The notes below the pieces were generated by a model. That model saw only the letters and a list, made by a program, of their open reading frames with translations, had not been told where the DNA came from and did no database searches. Positions 1-10,770 of a stretch of 64,000 nt of DNA are shown here, in pieces. Every line of letters begins with the position of its first letter. The first letter of the stretch is position 1. This stretch comes from Centropus unirufus. Taxonomy: Eukaryota > Chordata > Aves > Cuculiformes > Centropidae. The stretch is taken from the NCBI GenBank assembly GCA_013397695.1, contig VYZI01000127.1, positions 1,099,093-1,163,092 on the forward strand, written 5' to 3'. Position numbers and translations under genes: made by a program.

Positions 1-2461
1 GTAGTTAGCCTAGAATAGAGATTAAAACACACCTGTCCCCAGCCCCTTGCAGAGACCCAGAGAAGGATGTGGTGTTGATTTGTGCATCCCCCACACCTTC
101 TCTAACTATTCTGGGACTTTGAGTAATATGGTAACTATTGAGAGAGGAATTGGGAGGTACTCAATAAAATTAAAAAGTTCAGCAATTTTACCAGCATCTA
201 ATGACAGTATAGCCAACTCATGATTTCCCAAGAGCTATCTCCACATCTTTTTTCCCAGAGGCAGTGCAAGCCAGTTAAGTGACTGCATTCATGCCCTTGT
301 TATAGAGATCTGCTTCACGTTTATGCATAAAAGCTCTTCAAAGAAAAAATTCTTCACAGAAGAAATAAATCTTTGAAAAAGTGCTTCATGTTTTCTAATC
401 TCATTTTGACCAAAGTAGCATGGTACATTCATTCATCCACAAAGAGCTTTTCATGTGGAGCTGTGGAAACACTAGGGCTAATCTGGAGCTAACTACTATT
501 TTATGTGGGCATAAACTATTGCTGGCATACAAAGATCTGACAGATTATATAGATCGCATTATATATATTTATCACTGTTCTCTGTTATGATATTGTCCAT
601 GTCATAAATGCACAAGGATTATGGCATGGATAATGAAAAGGTTAATTGAACTTGCTTGCCCAAACTTGCTAACTCCAGCTGTGAAAAAACAAATTAAGAA
701 CACAACAAAAAAAAAACAACAAAAAACCACCAAATTCTAAATAGTCCAGAGTATTTAGAAAAATGAAAGTTTCTATAGACCGAAAGGATAGATGGAATAA
801 ATTATATCATTCTGACCTACTCAAATAAATATCTTGCTACAGACCCTCCTATATTTCCTGAATTCAGGAATTGCTCACTCTAATTCTGTGCTTGGAACTG
901 CTAAGAGTTGCAGAAATGCTCTCTGGGGATAAGATTATAAATAAGATATGGCTAACATTAGAAAATTACATCTAAACAACAAATCAAATAGCTAACAGGC
1001 AGATAATGCAACATATGCAAAGGTGTAGTAATGTTTTTATGGAGGTAAAGAGTGTAACAAACTTCAAACTACACTACACAGTAATTTCTCTGTATTATCT
1101 AAATTATATGTGCAAAGACTTGATTTATGCATTTGTGTCAATAACAATGTGTTTGACTGTTAGGGAATTGCTTGTATCCACATTCAAAATGTGACCAAGC
1201 TCATCCATATCTTTGACTGAAATAACCTGAAGTATACAATGCTCAACAAGAAGACCAAACTGACCGGCTTTTTCATTACAAAGTGTAACAAATAGTTTAA
1301 ATGTATATGCAGTGTAAATATAATGAGCAATGCAAAGAGCAAGTGGTAAAAAGTTGCCCAGTTTTGCAAGTAAAGGCTAAAAATAGAACTAACAGTTCCT
1401 TTAAGGCCTCTGTGTCTTACAAGTACTTGAAAGAATATACTAGACTGCAGACTGGTTTGTTCCAGAGCACTCTCTTTGTGCAGTGTTGGCACTCAGATGC
1501 ATTTATGCAATAAGCCCAAAGATGGAGTGAGAGAGTCTTTTATAATACTTTAATTACTCAGAAGGAAAAGTTAATTTCAATGAAGTAAAGCCTGAGCAGG
1601 TTTCAGCTGGTAATGGATTGTGTACAGTAGAGGAATTAAATTTATTTGTTAAAAGAATGCAAACAAAACCAAACCCAAAGCTCCTTCATCTGGGAGGTGT
1701 CACACTTAAAATAGTTGGACAGAGCCCATGAACCCAAACAATGAGTAAAAGATTTCTGTTAGCTGACTTTTGGAAGAGAAACAAAGGTGACATGCAAGTC
1801 CATGGATTTGCTGTCTCACCTTTTGCTCGGGTATACATGGTCTACAAGGGAGGAGTAAACAGTATCAGTTGCCATGGCTGGAATTTACCAGACCCCCAAA
1901 TAAGTGAAACACAGTATCTTCTGGTCTAAAAAGCCCATTTATTTTCTCCTCTACTTGACCTATCTTTAAAGACTGGGTCAACCAATCTTATTTGGAGTGA
2001 AACAAGTTAAGGAGAGCACACAGTTCAGTAAGCAGAACTAAATAGTCTCTGGCAACGATGCAGTGCCAAGTCCTGGGGGCACTTGAAGCAGCAGAGCTCC
2101 AGTTGGAAAAGGTTGTGCTCTACAACCCTACCTTCAAAATCTTAACAAGTAAATGATTCATTAAGTGCCAGTCACTCGTATTGTGCTTTATACATATTAA
2201 AACCCTGGTGCTGCACCCTGGTGGTATCTCAAACACCAAAAGTCTGTGAGCTACAAGGTTTGCCCTCTTCTGAAACACTACAAATTTTCCAGGCTATACA
2301 GCAGCTCATGTCTCAATATGAACTGTAGCTATCAATACATCGTATTATATGCTATATGTTCCAAAAAAACAGCCAAAGAAATCTCCATCACTAAATCCAG
2401 TCAGTAATTTCTCCACCTCACAACATCTTGTTTAATTAGTTGAGAAGAAATATCTCTTTAC
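1..2461 (-). other. GRM1 intron (3' part runs out of the window)
   Basis: Sequence downstream of the K409 exon donor. It is AT-rich, with short spurious frames of about 60-100 codons that resemble no protein I know and no repeat I recognise. The next GRM1 exon (expected to start with the rest of the split Arg codon and Tyr-Asp-Ile) is not present, so the intron continues to the left of position 1. Confidence 0.8.
2456..2461 (-). other. splice donor of the K409 exon
   Basis: The coding end GGAAG is followed by GTAAAG on the minus strand. There is A rather than G at +5. The Arg codon is split after AG, in line with GRM1 continuing with an Arg-Tyr-Asp-Ile stretch in the following exon, which lies outside the window. 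Confidence 0.9.
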
Positions 2462-2708
2462 CTTCCAGGGGCATCTCCCTTTTCATCAAACCAAACTTCT
2501 TCTCCAGAAACACCAATGAATGAGGATTTGAGGAGGAAGTCCAAGAGTTTGCTGCCATCAATTGGCTTCATAGCATCACACAGCCCAACATGTCCAGGAC
2601 AAAGGGAGTGATGCATATTTTGTAGCCCATGAGCCATAGCATATATAGCATTGATGACAAATCCCATTTTACTGTCCTGCACATAATTTTCTTCTAGGCT
2701 TTCATTGC
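2462..2708 (-). CDS. GRM1: GRM1 internal coding exon (ligand-binding domain, K409 segment)
   Basis: This is the next GRM1 exon in transcription order, 247 bases long. It supplies two bases of a Gly codon split with the exon at 29684-29919, 81 full codons, and two bases of an Arg codon completed by an exon outside the window. The peptide runs GNESLEENYVQDSKMGFV... to ...FDEKGDAPG(R), about residues 396-478. It contains K409 (in QDSKMG), which contacts the glutamate side chain in mGluR1, and the N397 glycosylation sequon NES. The stretch with AMAHGLQNMHH and GVSGEEVWFDEKGDAPG is diagnostic of GRM1 rather than GRM5. Differences from the mammalian protein as I recall it are few, for example Ser for Ala in MHHSL and Leu for Ile in DFLLKSS. 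The acceptor is a T-rich tract ending TGTAG, and the donor is GGAAG followed by GTAAAG. No frameshift or stop is present, so the gene looks intact here. Confidence 0.97.
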
Positions 2709-2730
2709 CTACAACAGTAAGAAAAAAAGT
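2709..2730 (-). other. splice acceptor of the K409 exon
   Basis: On the minus strand a T-rich tract (actttttttcttactgttg) leads to TAG before GCAATGAAAGCC. The resulting phase matches the donor at 29683, giving an intron of 26,975 bases. Confidence 0.9.
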
Positions 2731-3455
2731 TTTGTTATTAATAAAGATGAAATAACATGAAGATATGACAAAACAATAGGATATAAAAAAGTATTTTCTT
2801 TTTTATTTTATAACACTTTACAGACATAAACGAGATGGCAGCCAGGGATTCTAATCAAATCAAAATCTCCCTTTTCTCCCCAGAAGTCTTTAATTCATTG
2901 GAAGTGAAGTACCTCATGAGAAAGCACCATTTTAATCAAATTGTTAACTTTAACTTGTTCTTTTGAGTTTTTTTTCCTTGTCATTCTACAATGTTATTTA
3001 TCTTAAGAAGTGTTAAACAGCCCAGCACTGGAATGATACATATCATCTAGAACATTTTTCTTAAGTATTTTGCTTGTAAATTTGACTCTTTGACACAGTT
3101 GAACATTTTCGGTTTTGAAATCTCATGTTTTTAAGGACCAAGATAGCAATGTCCATTTCAGCCTTAATAAGCAAACAATCTAAATCGGCATCGCTTCTCA
3201 AGTAATCAGAAATAATAAATATAGCTAAAAGTACATGGCAGTTTGGAATTGCTACAGAAAGTCCCATGAAGTTCGTAAAAGACTATTTTACTGCAGCATG
3301 AGCAGTCATTAAAGTCACTGTCCATGGATCAGAAACACTGTGGTAGTGAAAGTTTTCCCTACAGACAGGTTTTAGCTCTGAACTGCTCATGTGCAGGCAC
3401 TGCCAGAGGGTACCATTTGCAGCTGCACTTCCCATCAGAGCTCACTGGGTCCTGG

Positions 3456-3479
3456 ACCCTTACCCTTACCCTTACCCTT
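3456..3479 (+). repeat. (CCCTTA)n short hexanucleotide repeat in a GC-richer block
   Basis: Four units of the hexamer occur in a row within a locally GC-richer stretch (about 3380-3600). The unit is CCCTTA, not the vertebrate telomere unit CCCTAA, so it is not an interstitial telomere tract. The surrounding block resembles no repeat I can name. Confidence 0.75.
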
Positions 3480-3849
3480 CCGATCGCAAGCTGCTGAATG
3501 CTGTCAGTGCCAGCCCTGAGTTATGGAGGACTTGGGCTGCAAGGGTCCTGGGGGAGCTGGAAGGAAGAAACCTCTCTTTTCTGTTTCCTACCCCTGAGTC
3601 ATTTTATCACAATATTCTCCAAACTGCAAGATGCTTTTATCTGTAGAACTCCCACATTATTCTGTGTTTAACAGGCATCCACAATCCAGCCTCTTGTTAC
3701 TTTGTCTAAGTAACACCTTGTCTGTGCTAGGGAAGTAGGATGTGTGAGAGACTAGGTGTTAACTGACAGTTCTCAAATCCAGGTTGGAGAAGACAGTTGT
3801 CGTTTTAGTGTGAAGAAAAGAGAAAAATGGACGTGGAGCCAACACGGAG

Positions 3850-4735
3850 TTTATGAGTAAGGATTAAAGCAAGAGCAGTTACAGGTGACATTGTAGTGGA
3901 GGCTTGCTCCAGGCCACCAGACCAGGAAGAGCAACTGGATAAGGCCCTCTATAGACATATAGGCACAGTCTCACGTACTCAAGACCTGGTCCACACGGGG
4001 GACTTCAATCACTCAGATATCTGTTGGAGCAACAACGCAGCATGGCATAAACATTCAAGGAGGTTCCTGGAGGCTGTTGGTGATAATTTCCTTCTCCAAA
4101 TAACAGAAAAGCCAACCAAGAGGGGTGCTATGCTGGACCTTGTTGTTACCAAAAAGGAGGGGCTGATTGAGAACATGAAGCTCAAGGGCTGCCTTGCTTG
4201 CAGTGACCATGAAATACTGGATTTGAAGATCCCTAAGGCAGTAAAGATGGGGCACAGCATGCTTACTACCCCGGACTTCAGGAGAGAAGACTTGGGCCTC
4301 TCCAGGGATCTGCTTGGTAGCATACCATCGGATAAAGCCCTGGAGGGATGAAGGGCCGAAGCTAGTTAATATATAAGGATCTGCTCCTCCAAGCTTGGGA
4401 GTGATGTATCCCAGCAAAGAGAAAGTTTGTTGGCAGCATGGACAGTGCAACTGAGAGCACCCTCAGCAAGTCTGCTGATGACACCAAGCTGTGTGGTTCG
4501 ATTGATTTGCTGGAGAGAAGTGGTGCCACTCAGAAGAAACTTCATAGGCTTGAGAGGTGACCCATGTGAACCTTAAGAAATCCAAGTAGGACGAGTGCAA
4601 GGTCCTGCACATGGGTCAGTGCAATCCTAAGCACAAAAACAGGCTGCATGGAGAATTGATTGAGAGCAGCCCTGAGGAGAATGACTTGGGGGTGTTTGTT
4701 GATGAGGAGCTCAATATAACCTGACAACGAGTTAT
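3850..4735 (+). mobile_element. CR1 LINE fragment, internally deleted (copy A)
   Basis: CR1 is the dominant non-LTR retrotransposon of birds, copied through an endonuclease and reverse transcriptase encoded by its ORF2. From about 3896 to 4300 one forward frame reads through part of the endonuclease domain (recognisable at GDFNHSDICW, RRFLEAVGDNFLLQ and CLACSDHEI). At about 4430 the sequence jumps to the region after the reverse-transcriptase catalytic core (SADDTKLCG-like, then DNA matching the TCCTGCACATGGGTCAGTGC stretch of CR1), so the intervening palm region is deleted. It breaks off at about 4735, where copy B begins. Stops and indels make it non-functional. The start is approximate. 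Confidence 0.85.
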
Positions 4736-6065
4736 TTTACAAACAACTAGAAGAACTCTCACAATCACTAGCTCTTGTCCTCGGGGGACATGTCAACCTA
4801 CCAGATGCCTGCTGAAAGTACAGTTCAGCAGAGAGGAAACAGTCTAGGAGGTTCCTGGAGTGTGTGGAAGGCAACTTCCTCACACAACTGGTGAGTGAGC
4901 CGACAAGAGAAGGCACCCAGCTGGACTTGCTGTGTGTGAACAGAGAAGGCCTTGTGGGAGATGTGATGGTTGGAGGTATTTAATGCCTTCTTTGCCTCAG
5001 CCTTTAATAGTAAGGTAAGATGTTCCCTGGGTACTCAGCCTCACAAGCTGGAGAACAGGGAGGGAGAGCAGAACAAAGGTCCCATGATGCATGAGGAGGT
5101 GTTTAGAGAGCTGCTTGGCCAATCAGACATACCCAACTCTATATGGCAGGAGGGGATCCAACAAAGGGTATTGAGGGGTCTTGTAGTAGTGATATCCAAA
5201 CTCCTTTCCATCATCTATCAGCAGTCCCGGATGACCGGGGAAGTTCTACTTGACTGGAGGCTGGCAGATGTTACACCCATTTACAAGAAGGGTCAGAGGG
5301 AGGATCCAGGCAACTACAGACCAGTCAGTCTGACCTCAGTGCTGGTCATGGAACAGGTCATCTTGAGTGCTAACTCACAGCACATGCAAGACAACCAGGT
5401 GATCAGGCCCAGTCAACACAGGTTCATGAAATGCAGGTCTCGCCAAATTAACCCAATCTCCTTCTATGACAAAGTGACCCACTTATTGGATGAGGAAAAG
5501 GCTGTGGACTGGTCTATCTGGACTTCAGCAAAGCATTTAGCACAGATTCTCACCGCATTCTGTTCAAGAAACTGGCTGCCACTGGCCTGGGTGGAAAAAG
5601 GGCTGGATGGCCTGGCCCAAAGAGTTGGTGTGAGTCCAGAGGAGGGCCACAAAAAATATCAAAGAGCTGGAATACTTCTCTTGTGAAGACAGCCTGAGAG
5701 AGTTGTATTTGTTCAGCATAGAGAAGAGAAGGCTCTGGGAAGAACCTATAGCAGCCTTTTAGTATCTACAGGGGGCCTACACAAAAGCTGAAGGGGGACT
5801 TTTTACAAGTGGTAATGTCTTCAAACTGAAAGAGAAAGAATTAGATTAGATATAGGGAAGAAATTCTATACTATGAGCATGGTAAAGCCCTGGAACATGT
5901 TACTCAGAGAAGTTGTGTGTGGATGCCCCATCCCTAGAAGTGTTCCAGGTCATGTTAGATGGGGTTTTGAGCAAACTGGTCTATTGGAAGGTGTCCTTGC
6001 CAATGGCAGGAGGGTTGGAACTAGATGATCTTTAAGATCCCTTCCAACCCAAAGCATTCTATGAA
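4736..6065 (+). mobile_element. CR1 LINE fragment with endonuclease, RT and 3' end (copy B)
   Basis: A second CR1 copy in the same orientation starts abruptly inside the endonuclease region at about 4760, the same part of the element already seen in copy A near 3990. From 4970 to 5686 an open frame covers reverse-transcriptase sequence, with LADVTPIYKKG, the DPGNYRPVSLTS block and a degraded FSKAF-like region. Several parts are missing, including the catalytic FADD block. The 3' part runs through the usual CR1 end (TAGATGATCTTTAAGATC, then CCCTTCCAACCC) to a tail with one ATTCTATG unit at about 6058. The element is inactive. Confidence 0.88.
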
Positions 6066-6982
6066 AATCTACATATTCGCTGAAACTTTCAAATTAAAAA
6101 TATTTCCTTCCTCTAATGTAGATACGATATGGATTTTAAATTGAATCATGAAAAACATCCTTACACTTATCCTTGGAAAAGGGTCTGAATTGATAGATCT
6201 TCTCAGCTTGTTTACCCTACAACTCAGAATGGTCGACTAGGGATTCATTCATTCAGAGATCCTCAAGGTAGGTATGTCTAGGTTTCTTTTTCTGGGTCTT
6301 CCTTGCACAGTGCATTCCTTGCAACAAAGCAAGAAAATCTGGCTTCAGTAGCTGTTTTCCAGGTGAGCTGAACATAGCAAACAGTTATGATAGTGAATTT
6401 AAAAAGCTTTGTGAAGACAGTGTAATCTGACTGAATGAGTTCATGCACTCATCTCACTGCCATACATTCACTGCCAGCACCACCAAGCAAGAAACAGCTG
6501 GAGAAATATTTCCGAGAGATGACTTATCTGCTACTTCTTTGGTGGAAGAAGGTTCATAGTTCTCATTCAAATTGGATTAAATCAACCCCCTTCAGATTGA
6601 AGTTGACAGAATATTTACCCAGGGAGGCAAAGAGTATGCCACTACATGTACTTCACTTATATAGTGCATAGAATGCATAAAGCATTGTCTAGACCTCTGT
6701 TGTCTGAATATGTTAATGTACAGTCTGTATATGCTATCTCTAGGTGTGTTTTATCTGCTGACTAATCCCTCAGGATTAACACACTGTGAATTTACCACTG
6801 ATTCTTCTTACTTGTAGCTAGAAAATGAATGTGCTCTCATCCCTACATGAAAGAGAGGCAGTAAGCCCCTGAGCTTGGCGTGGCAATCCCCTCTTTCTTG
6901 TGAAGCTTCTAGGCAGCAAGTTGCAGAGGAGATCACAAACTTCCTGATAAGATGCAGCACTCACTATCAACTGTTTTCTTCC
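6066..6982. other. unique-looking intron sequence
   Basis: No gene, RNA or repeat is recognised between the CR1 pair and the LTR. Short open frames here have no protein-like features. Confidence 0.6.
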
Positions 6983-7500
6983 TGTCCTGGTTTCAGCTGG
7001 GACAGTTTTCTTTCTGGTAGCTGGTGTTATGCTATTTTTTGAATGAATTTGGAATGAAAACAATGTTGGTAACACATTGATGTTTTTAGTTGTTGCTAAG
7101 CCATCAGGTACTTTTTACCTTCTCATGCTCACCTGCCAGTAAGAAGGCAGTGGGTGCATGGGAAGCTAAGAGGGGGCATAGCCTCCACAGCTGACCCAAA
7201 CTGGCCATATGATGTCATGGTCAATATGTAAATTCAGGCAGTTGAACAGGGGACAGTGGTCACTGCTCAGGGACAGATTGGGCATGAGTCATTGCGTAGT
7301 AAATAGTTGTTCATCCCTTGCTTTGTATATTCTGTCATTATTATCTCTCCTTTTTGTTATCCTATCGACATCTTGGTCTCAGCCCAGCAGTTTTACCTTC
7401 CCTTTTTTTTTCATATTTTCTCCCATCTCACTGCCAGGGAGGGAGAGGTGAGCAAGTGACTGTGTGGTGCTTAGTTGCCAGCTGCAGTTAAACCATGACA
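6983..7500 (+). mobile_element. solo LTR of an avian endogenous retrovirus (ERVL-like)
   Basis: The segment starts TGTCCTGGTTTCAGCTGGGA and ends GTTAAACCATGACA, so it has the TG...CA ends of an LTR and a length of 518 bases. It matches, by my pattern memory, an LTR family that is very common in bird genomes, including the blocks CAGCTGACCCAAACTGGCCA and GACTGTGTGGTGCTTAGTTG. Flanking bases are CTTCC before and CTACC after, a 5-base target duplication with one mismatch; 5-base duplications are typical of ERVL-type integration. No internal viral region adjoins it, so it is a recombined solo LTR. It is antisense to GRM1. Its TATA-like stretch (about 7226) and polyadenylation region look decayed. 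Confidence 0.85.
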
Positions 7501-7505
7501 CTACC

Positions 7506-9980
7506 TGAGAGTTTAACTCAGATATCTCCTTAATTTCTCTGATTTTTTTTTAAAGGAACATTAACAACAGTGACACTTGCAGGAGATAATGATAACATCC
7601 ATATGTATTTCCTCCAGTAAGCATTTATGTGGCTGCCAGAGGTAGAAAACTGCATGTAACAGCACTTGCCAGTGTTAAAGAGTCCATTTACCTCAAGTAT
7701 GTATTAACTTAGCAAAGCACGCACTTAATTTCTCATATTTTAAAATAATATGCATCCCTCCAAAGAGAATAAATATTTGATAGTTAGAGAATTTGCTTTT
7801 GACTAATTAAAAGTGAACATCTAGCTAACACTGAGGCTCCAAGCATGTAGTCCCACGCTGCAGAGGTGACTGCCTTAATGTTACCCATAGAAATAATTGC
7901 ATTGCAGTGAAAAGCAATACGTGAAGCATCACGTAGTAATGAATTGTCCACAGATCAGTAATTTAAACAACCCTATGTGTAATATAAACATCCCTATGTG
8001 TAAATAAGGGGAAATTTGTAAATTTGTGTTTTACCTAAACACAAATTCCTGTAGTCAAGATCCATTTTATTTCATTTTCGTCATTAGAAATTACTGATAT
8101 GCATTTGAGCCTGTAAAAAATCACTTATGACAATCAGTAGGGAATGTGTGGGTTTTTTAAAACAAATAAAATCATGCAATTATGTTCAGCCAGGACAAAA
8201 CAGAAAAAATCAATGTTCAAATAAGTTTTCACAGGACAACTTTTTGATAAATGCAAGAACATTACGCTTGTTATGGGACTTCTCTGCAAAGTTGTAGTTT
8301 TCCTCAGTAGGTCTTTGAAATGTACTAAAGAGAAAAACAGAACCATGGAATATGAGACATATTTTTCCCTCCTCTCTTATCCTTTGGGAGAAATATCATT
8401 GATCTACAAAGACTAATTTGAACAGTAGGGTATATTAACACTAAAAATAGACAAGTATTTTGTTAACTTTCTTTTTTTGTTGTTGTTATTTAAGGAACTT
8501 ATCTTTCACTAAGCAAAGAAAAATTATAAGCCCTGTGAGTACTAGATTAAAGTCACTAAAATCAGGCTGTTAATTTTTTAATGACCTTGAAGTATTCATT
8601 TGTCCTAAATATCTTTCTTACTTATTTTTGTATCAGATGCAGTGAAAATCTTCCTTTAATAATTCCATTTTAATAGTGTCTCAATAGTTGGGGTAATTTT
8701 TTCTTGTTACAATTTTGGGTTTAGCCTTTGTTTCTGTAGGCAGTCAAAGCTGGAAAAGGAGGGCAGTATATATACACAAATACTACTAAAATAAAAGAAA
8801 CAAAAACAAAAAGAACCCCTACCCCCAGAGACATTACACTTTGGATGCACACAACTGAAAAATGCTCCTAACACTGCTGAAGGTAACACCTAAGCAGAGA
8901 AGGAAGGATGACAGGACAGACCAAAATTTCATGAAACTCGCAATGAGTCTTTCCTTTTACTATAATGTGCCTCAAATCTAACCAATATTAGCTTCAACTA
9001 GGTACTTAGAAGGACCTGAATGTAAAGCAAACATGAAATTAGTCTAATATCTTTGCAGTGAAGTCAGTGAGGGGCTAATAGTGATCTCAAGAGCAGAGCA
9101 AGTACTCATGCAAATCCCACTTGACAAGCTGAATTTAAGACAAAAATGTATTATCAGAATTATGGCTAGAAATGAGTTAACTTTCATGTATAAAGCAAAG
9201 GCAAGAAAAGTCTATGTTAATATTCAATAAGAACTTAAATACTAAGGATTACTCATTTGTGTTCCTCAGAAAGGCTAGGGAAGGAAGGAATTTGGGGTGG
9301 AAGTAAATGTAAAAACATTTTGGTTGGGCAATCTGATCAATACCTAACCAGTTGGTAAATTTTGAACACACACATTTGATAAAGAACACAGTCTGTTCAC
9401 AGAGGACTCTTGATTAGAATAATAAAATTCTGTTGAATAAAATTGTTATAAACTGTAATGTTTCATCCTGAATAGGTAGATTGTTTCATTATTTGTTAAT
9501 GTCATCTGCTGAATATTGAATGTCACATAAAGGAAATTTTGTTGTCTTGGTCTAGTTAGGAACTATCATGAGAGCCACCATCTTTTCTGATGGTCCTGAC
9601 AGAGGTCTGAAGGTCTTCAAAATTGTAAATGCTGCTTTCTTTTTTTTTGAAACTATCTTTTCTGGGATTGATACATTTCATCAGTAGGACATATGAGATT
9701 TCAGCCTTGTTGCAAGTTCCAACATAGTGATGGGTTACATTTAATGAGTGCTCATTTAAACAAACAAAATGTTCTGGAAGCATAGTCAGGGCTAAATTTC
9801 ACTAGGAAGATGAAACAGAAAAAATCTCCGATATCTGGGCTACATGCCTACCAACTTTGTACAAAGCCATGCCAAAGAGTAAAGAAGACACCCCCCACAA
9901 AATTCCAGGTGTCAGAACAGGAGTTTCACCGTGGACTTCTATAGTAGTACCCAGGCTTGTAGCAAATGTTCATATACATT
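7506..9980. other. unique-looking AT-rich intron sequence
   Basis: I see no gene or identifiable repeat. There are short T-rich tracts near 8470 and 9640 only. Confidence 0.55.
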
Positions 9981-9984
9981 GGAG

Positions 9985-10215
9985 AAATTGTGGAAGCAGA
10001 TTTCTTGTGCTCCCCTTCAGTCCCAACGTAAACCACCTTAACCACAAGGTGATCAAACACTGGGACAGGCTTCCTAGAGTGCTGGTCAATGCCCCAGTCC
10101 TACCAGTATTTAAGACAATGTCCTTAATATCAAGCTTTAGCTTTTGGCCAGCCCAGAAGTGGTCAGGCAGTTGGACTAAGAGATCTTCTTTGGGCTCTTC
10201 CAATTGAACTGAATT
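9985..10215 (+). mobile_element. CR1 LINE 3' end fragment (divergent)
   Basis: The stretch reads like the CR1 3' untranslated end. It has a CACTGGGACAGGCTTCCTAG block, a TATTTAAGACAATGTC block, then GGACTAAGAGATCTTCTTTG and CTCTTCCAATTGAACTGAAT at the end. It is truncated on the left and followed by an A-rich spacer. The left border is approximate. Confidence 0.78.
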
Positions 10216-10267
10216 AAAAAAAAACAAAAACCCCAAACAATTAAAAAAAAAAAGCAAAACAAAAAAC
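10211..10267 (+). repeat. A-rich low-complexity tract
   Basis: Runs of A separated by C and T follow directly after the CR1 3' end at about 10215 and precede the next CR1 copy. It may derive from the tail of the preceding element, which is an inference. Confidence 0.8.
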
Positions 10268-10317
10268 CACCCCTGAGTAAATTCTGGCTCTGTATAAGTT
10301 TTGTAGAGATGTGCCAG

Positions 10318-10770
10318 TAACACAGCATTGAGGTCCTGGAGGGTGTCTAGAGAAGGGCAACGAAGCTGGTGAAGGGGCTGGACAACAAAGTTTATGAGGA
10401 TCGGCAGAGGGAACTGGGATTTTTAGCATAGAGAGGAGGAGGCTGAGGGGAGACCTTATGACTGCCCACAACTACCTGAAAGGAGGTTCTAGAGACGTGG
10501 GTGTTGGTCTCTGTGCCCAAGTGATAGGTGATGGGACAAGGGGGACTGGCCTCAAGCTATGCCAGAGGACATTCAGATCAGACATTAGGAATTTTTTTTT
10601 CACTATCAAACACTGAAACAGGCTACCCTGGAAAGTGGTTGAGTCACCACCCCTAGGTGTATTTAAAAGATGTGTAGATGAGGTGTTTAGGGATACAGTT
10701 TTGTAGCGGATAGGTACGGTTGGACTCAATAACCTCAAAAGCCTTTTCCTGCTATCTCTTGTTAGAGAAG
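10318..10770 (+). mobile_element. CR1 LINE 3' end fragment
   Basis: This is a clear CR1 3' segment. It has GGTCCTGGAGGGTGTCTAGA at the left, the CATAGAGAGGAGGAGGCTGA block, GGACTGGCCTCAAGCTATGC, and the end block GGTTGGACTCAATAACCTCA followed by CCTTTTCCTGC. It lies in the same orientation as the copy at about 9985-10215. It is 5' truncated, as most CR1 copies are. Confidence 0.88.

Noticed and set aside
3456..3479. Possible interstitial telomere repeat
   Set aside because: The unit is CCCTTA, whereas the vertebrate telomere strand is CCCTAA; four units only.
3389..3646. 85-codon open frame over a GC-richer block
   Set aside because: Its PYPYPYP run is just the translated hexamer repeat; no protein evidence.
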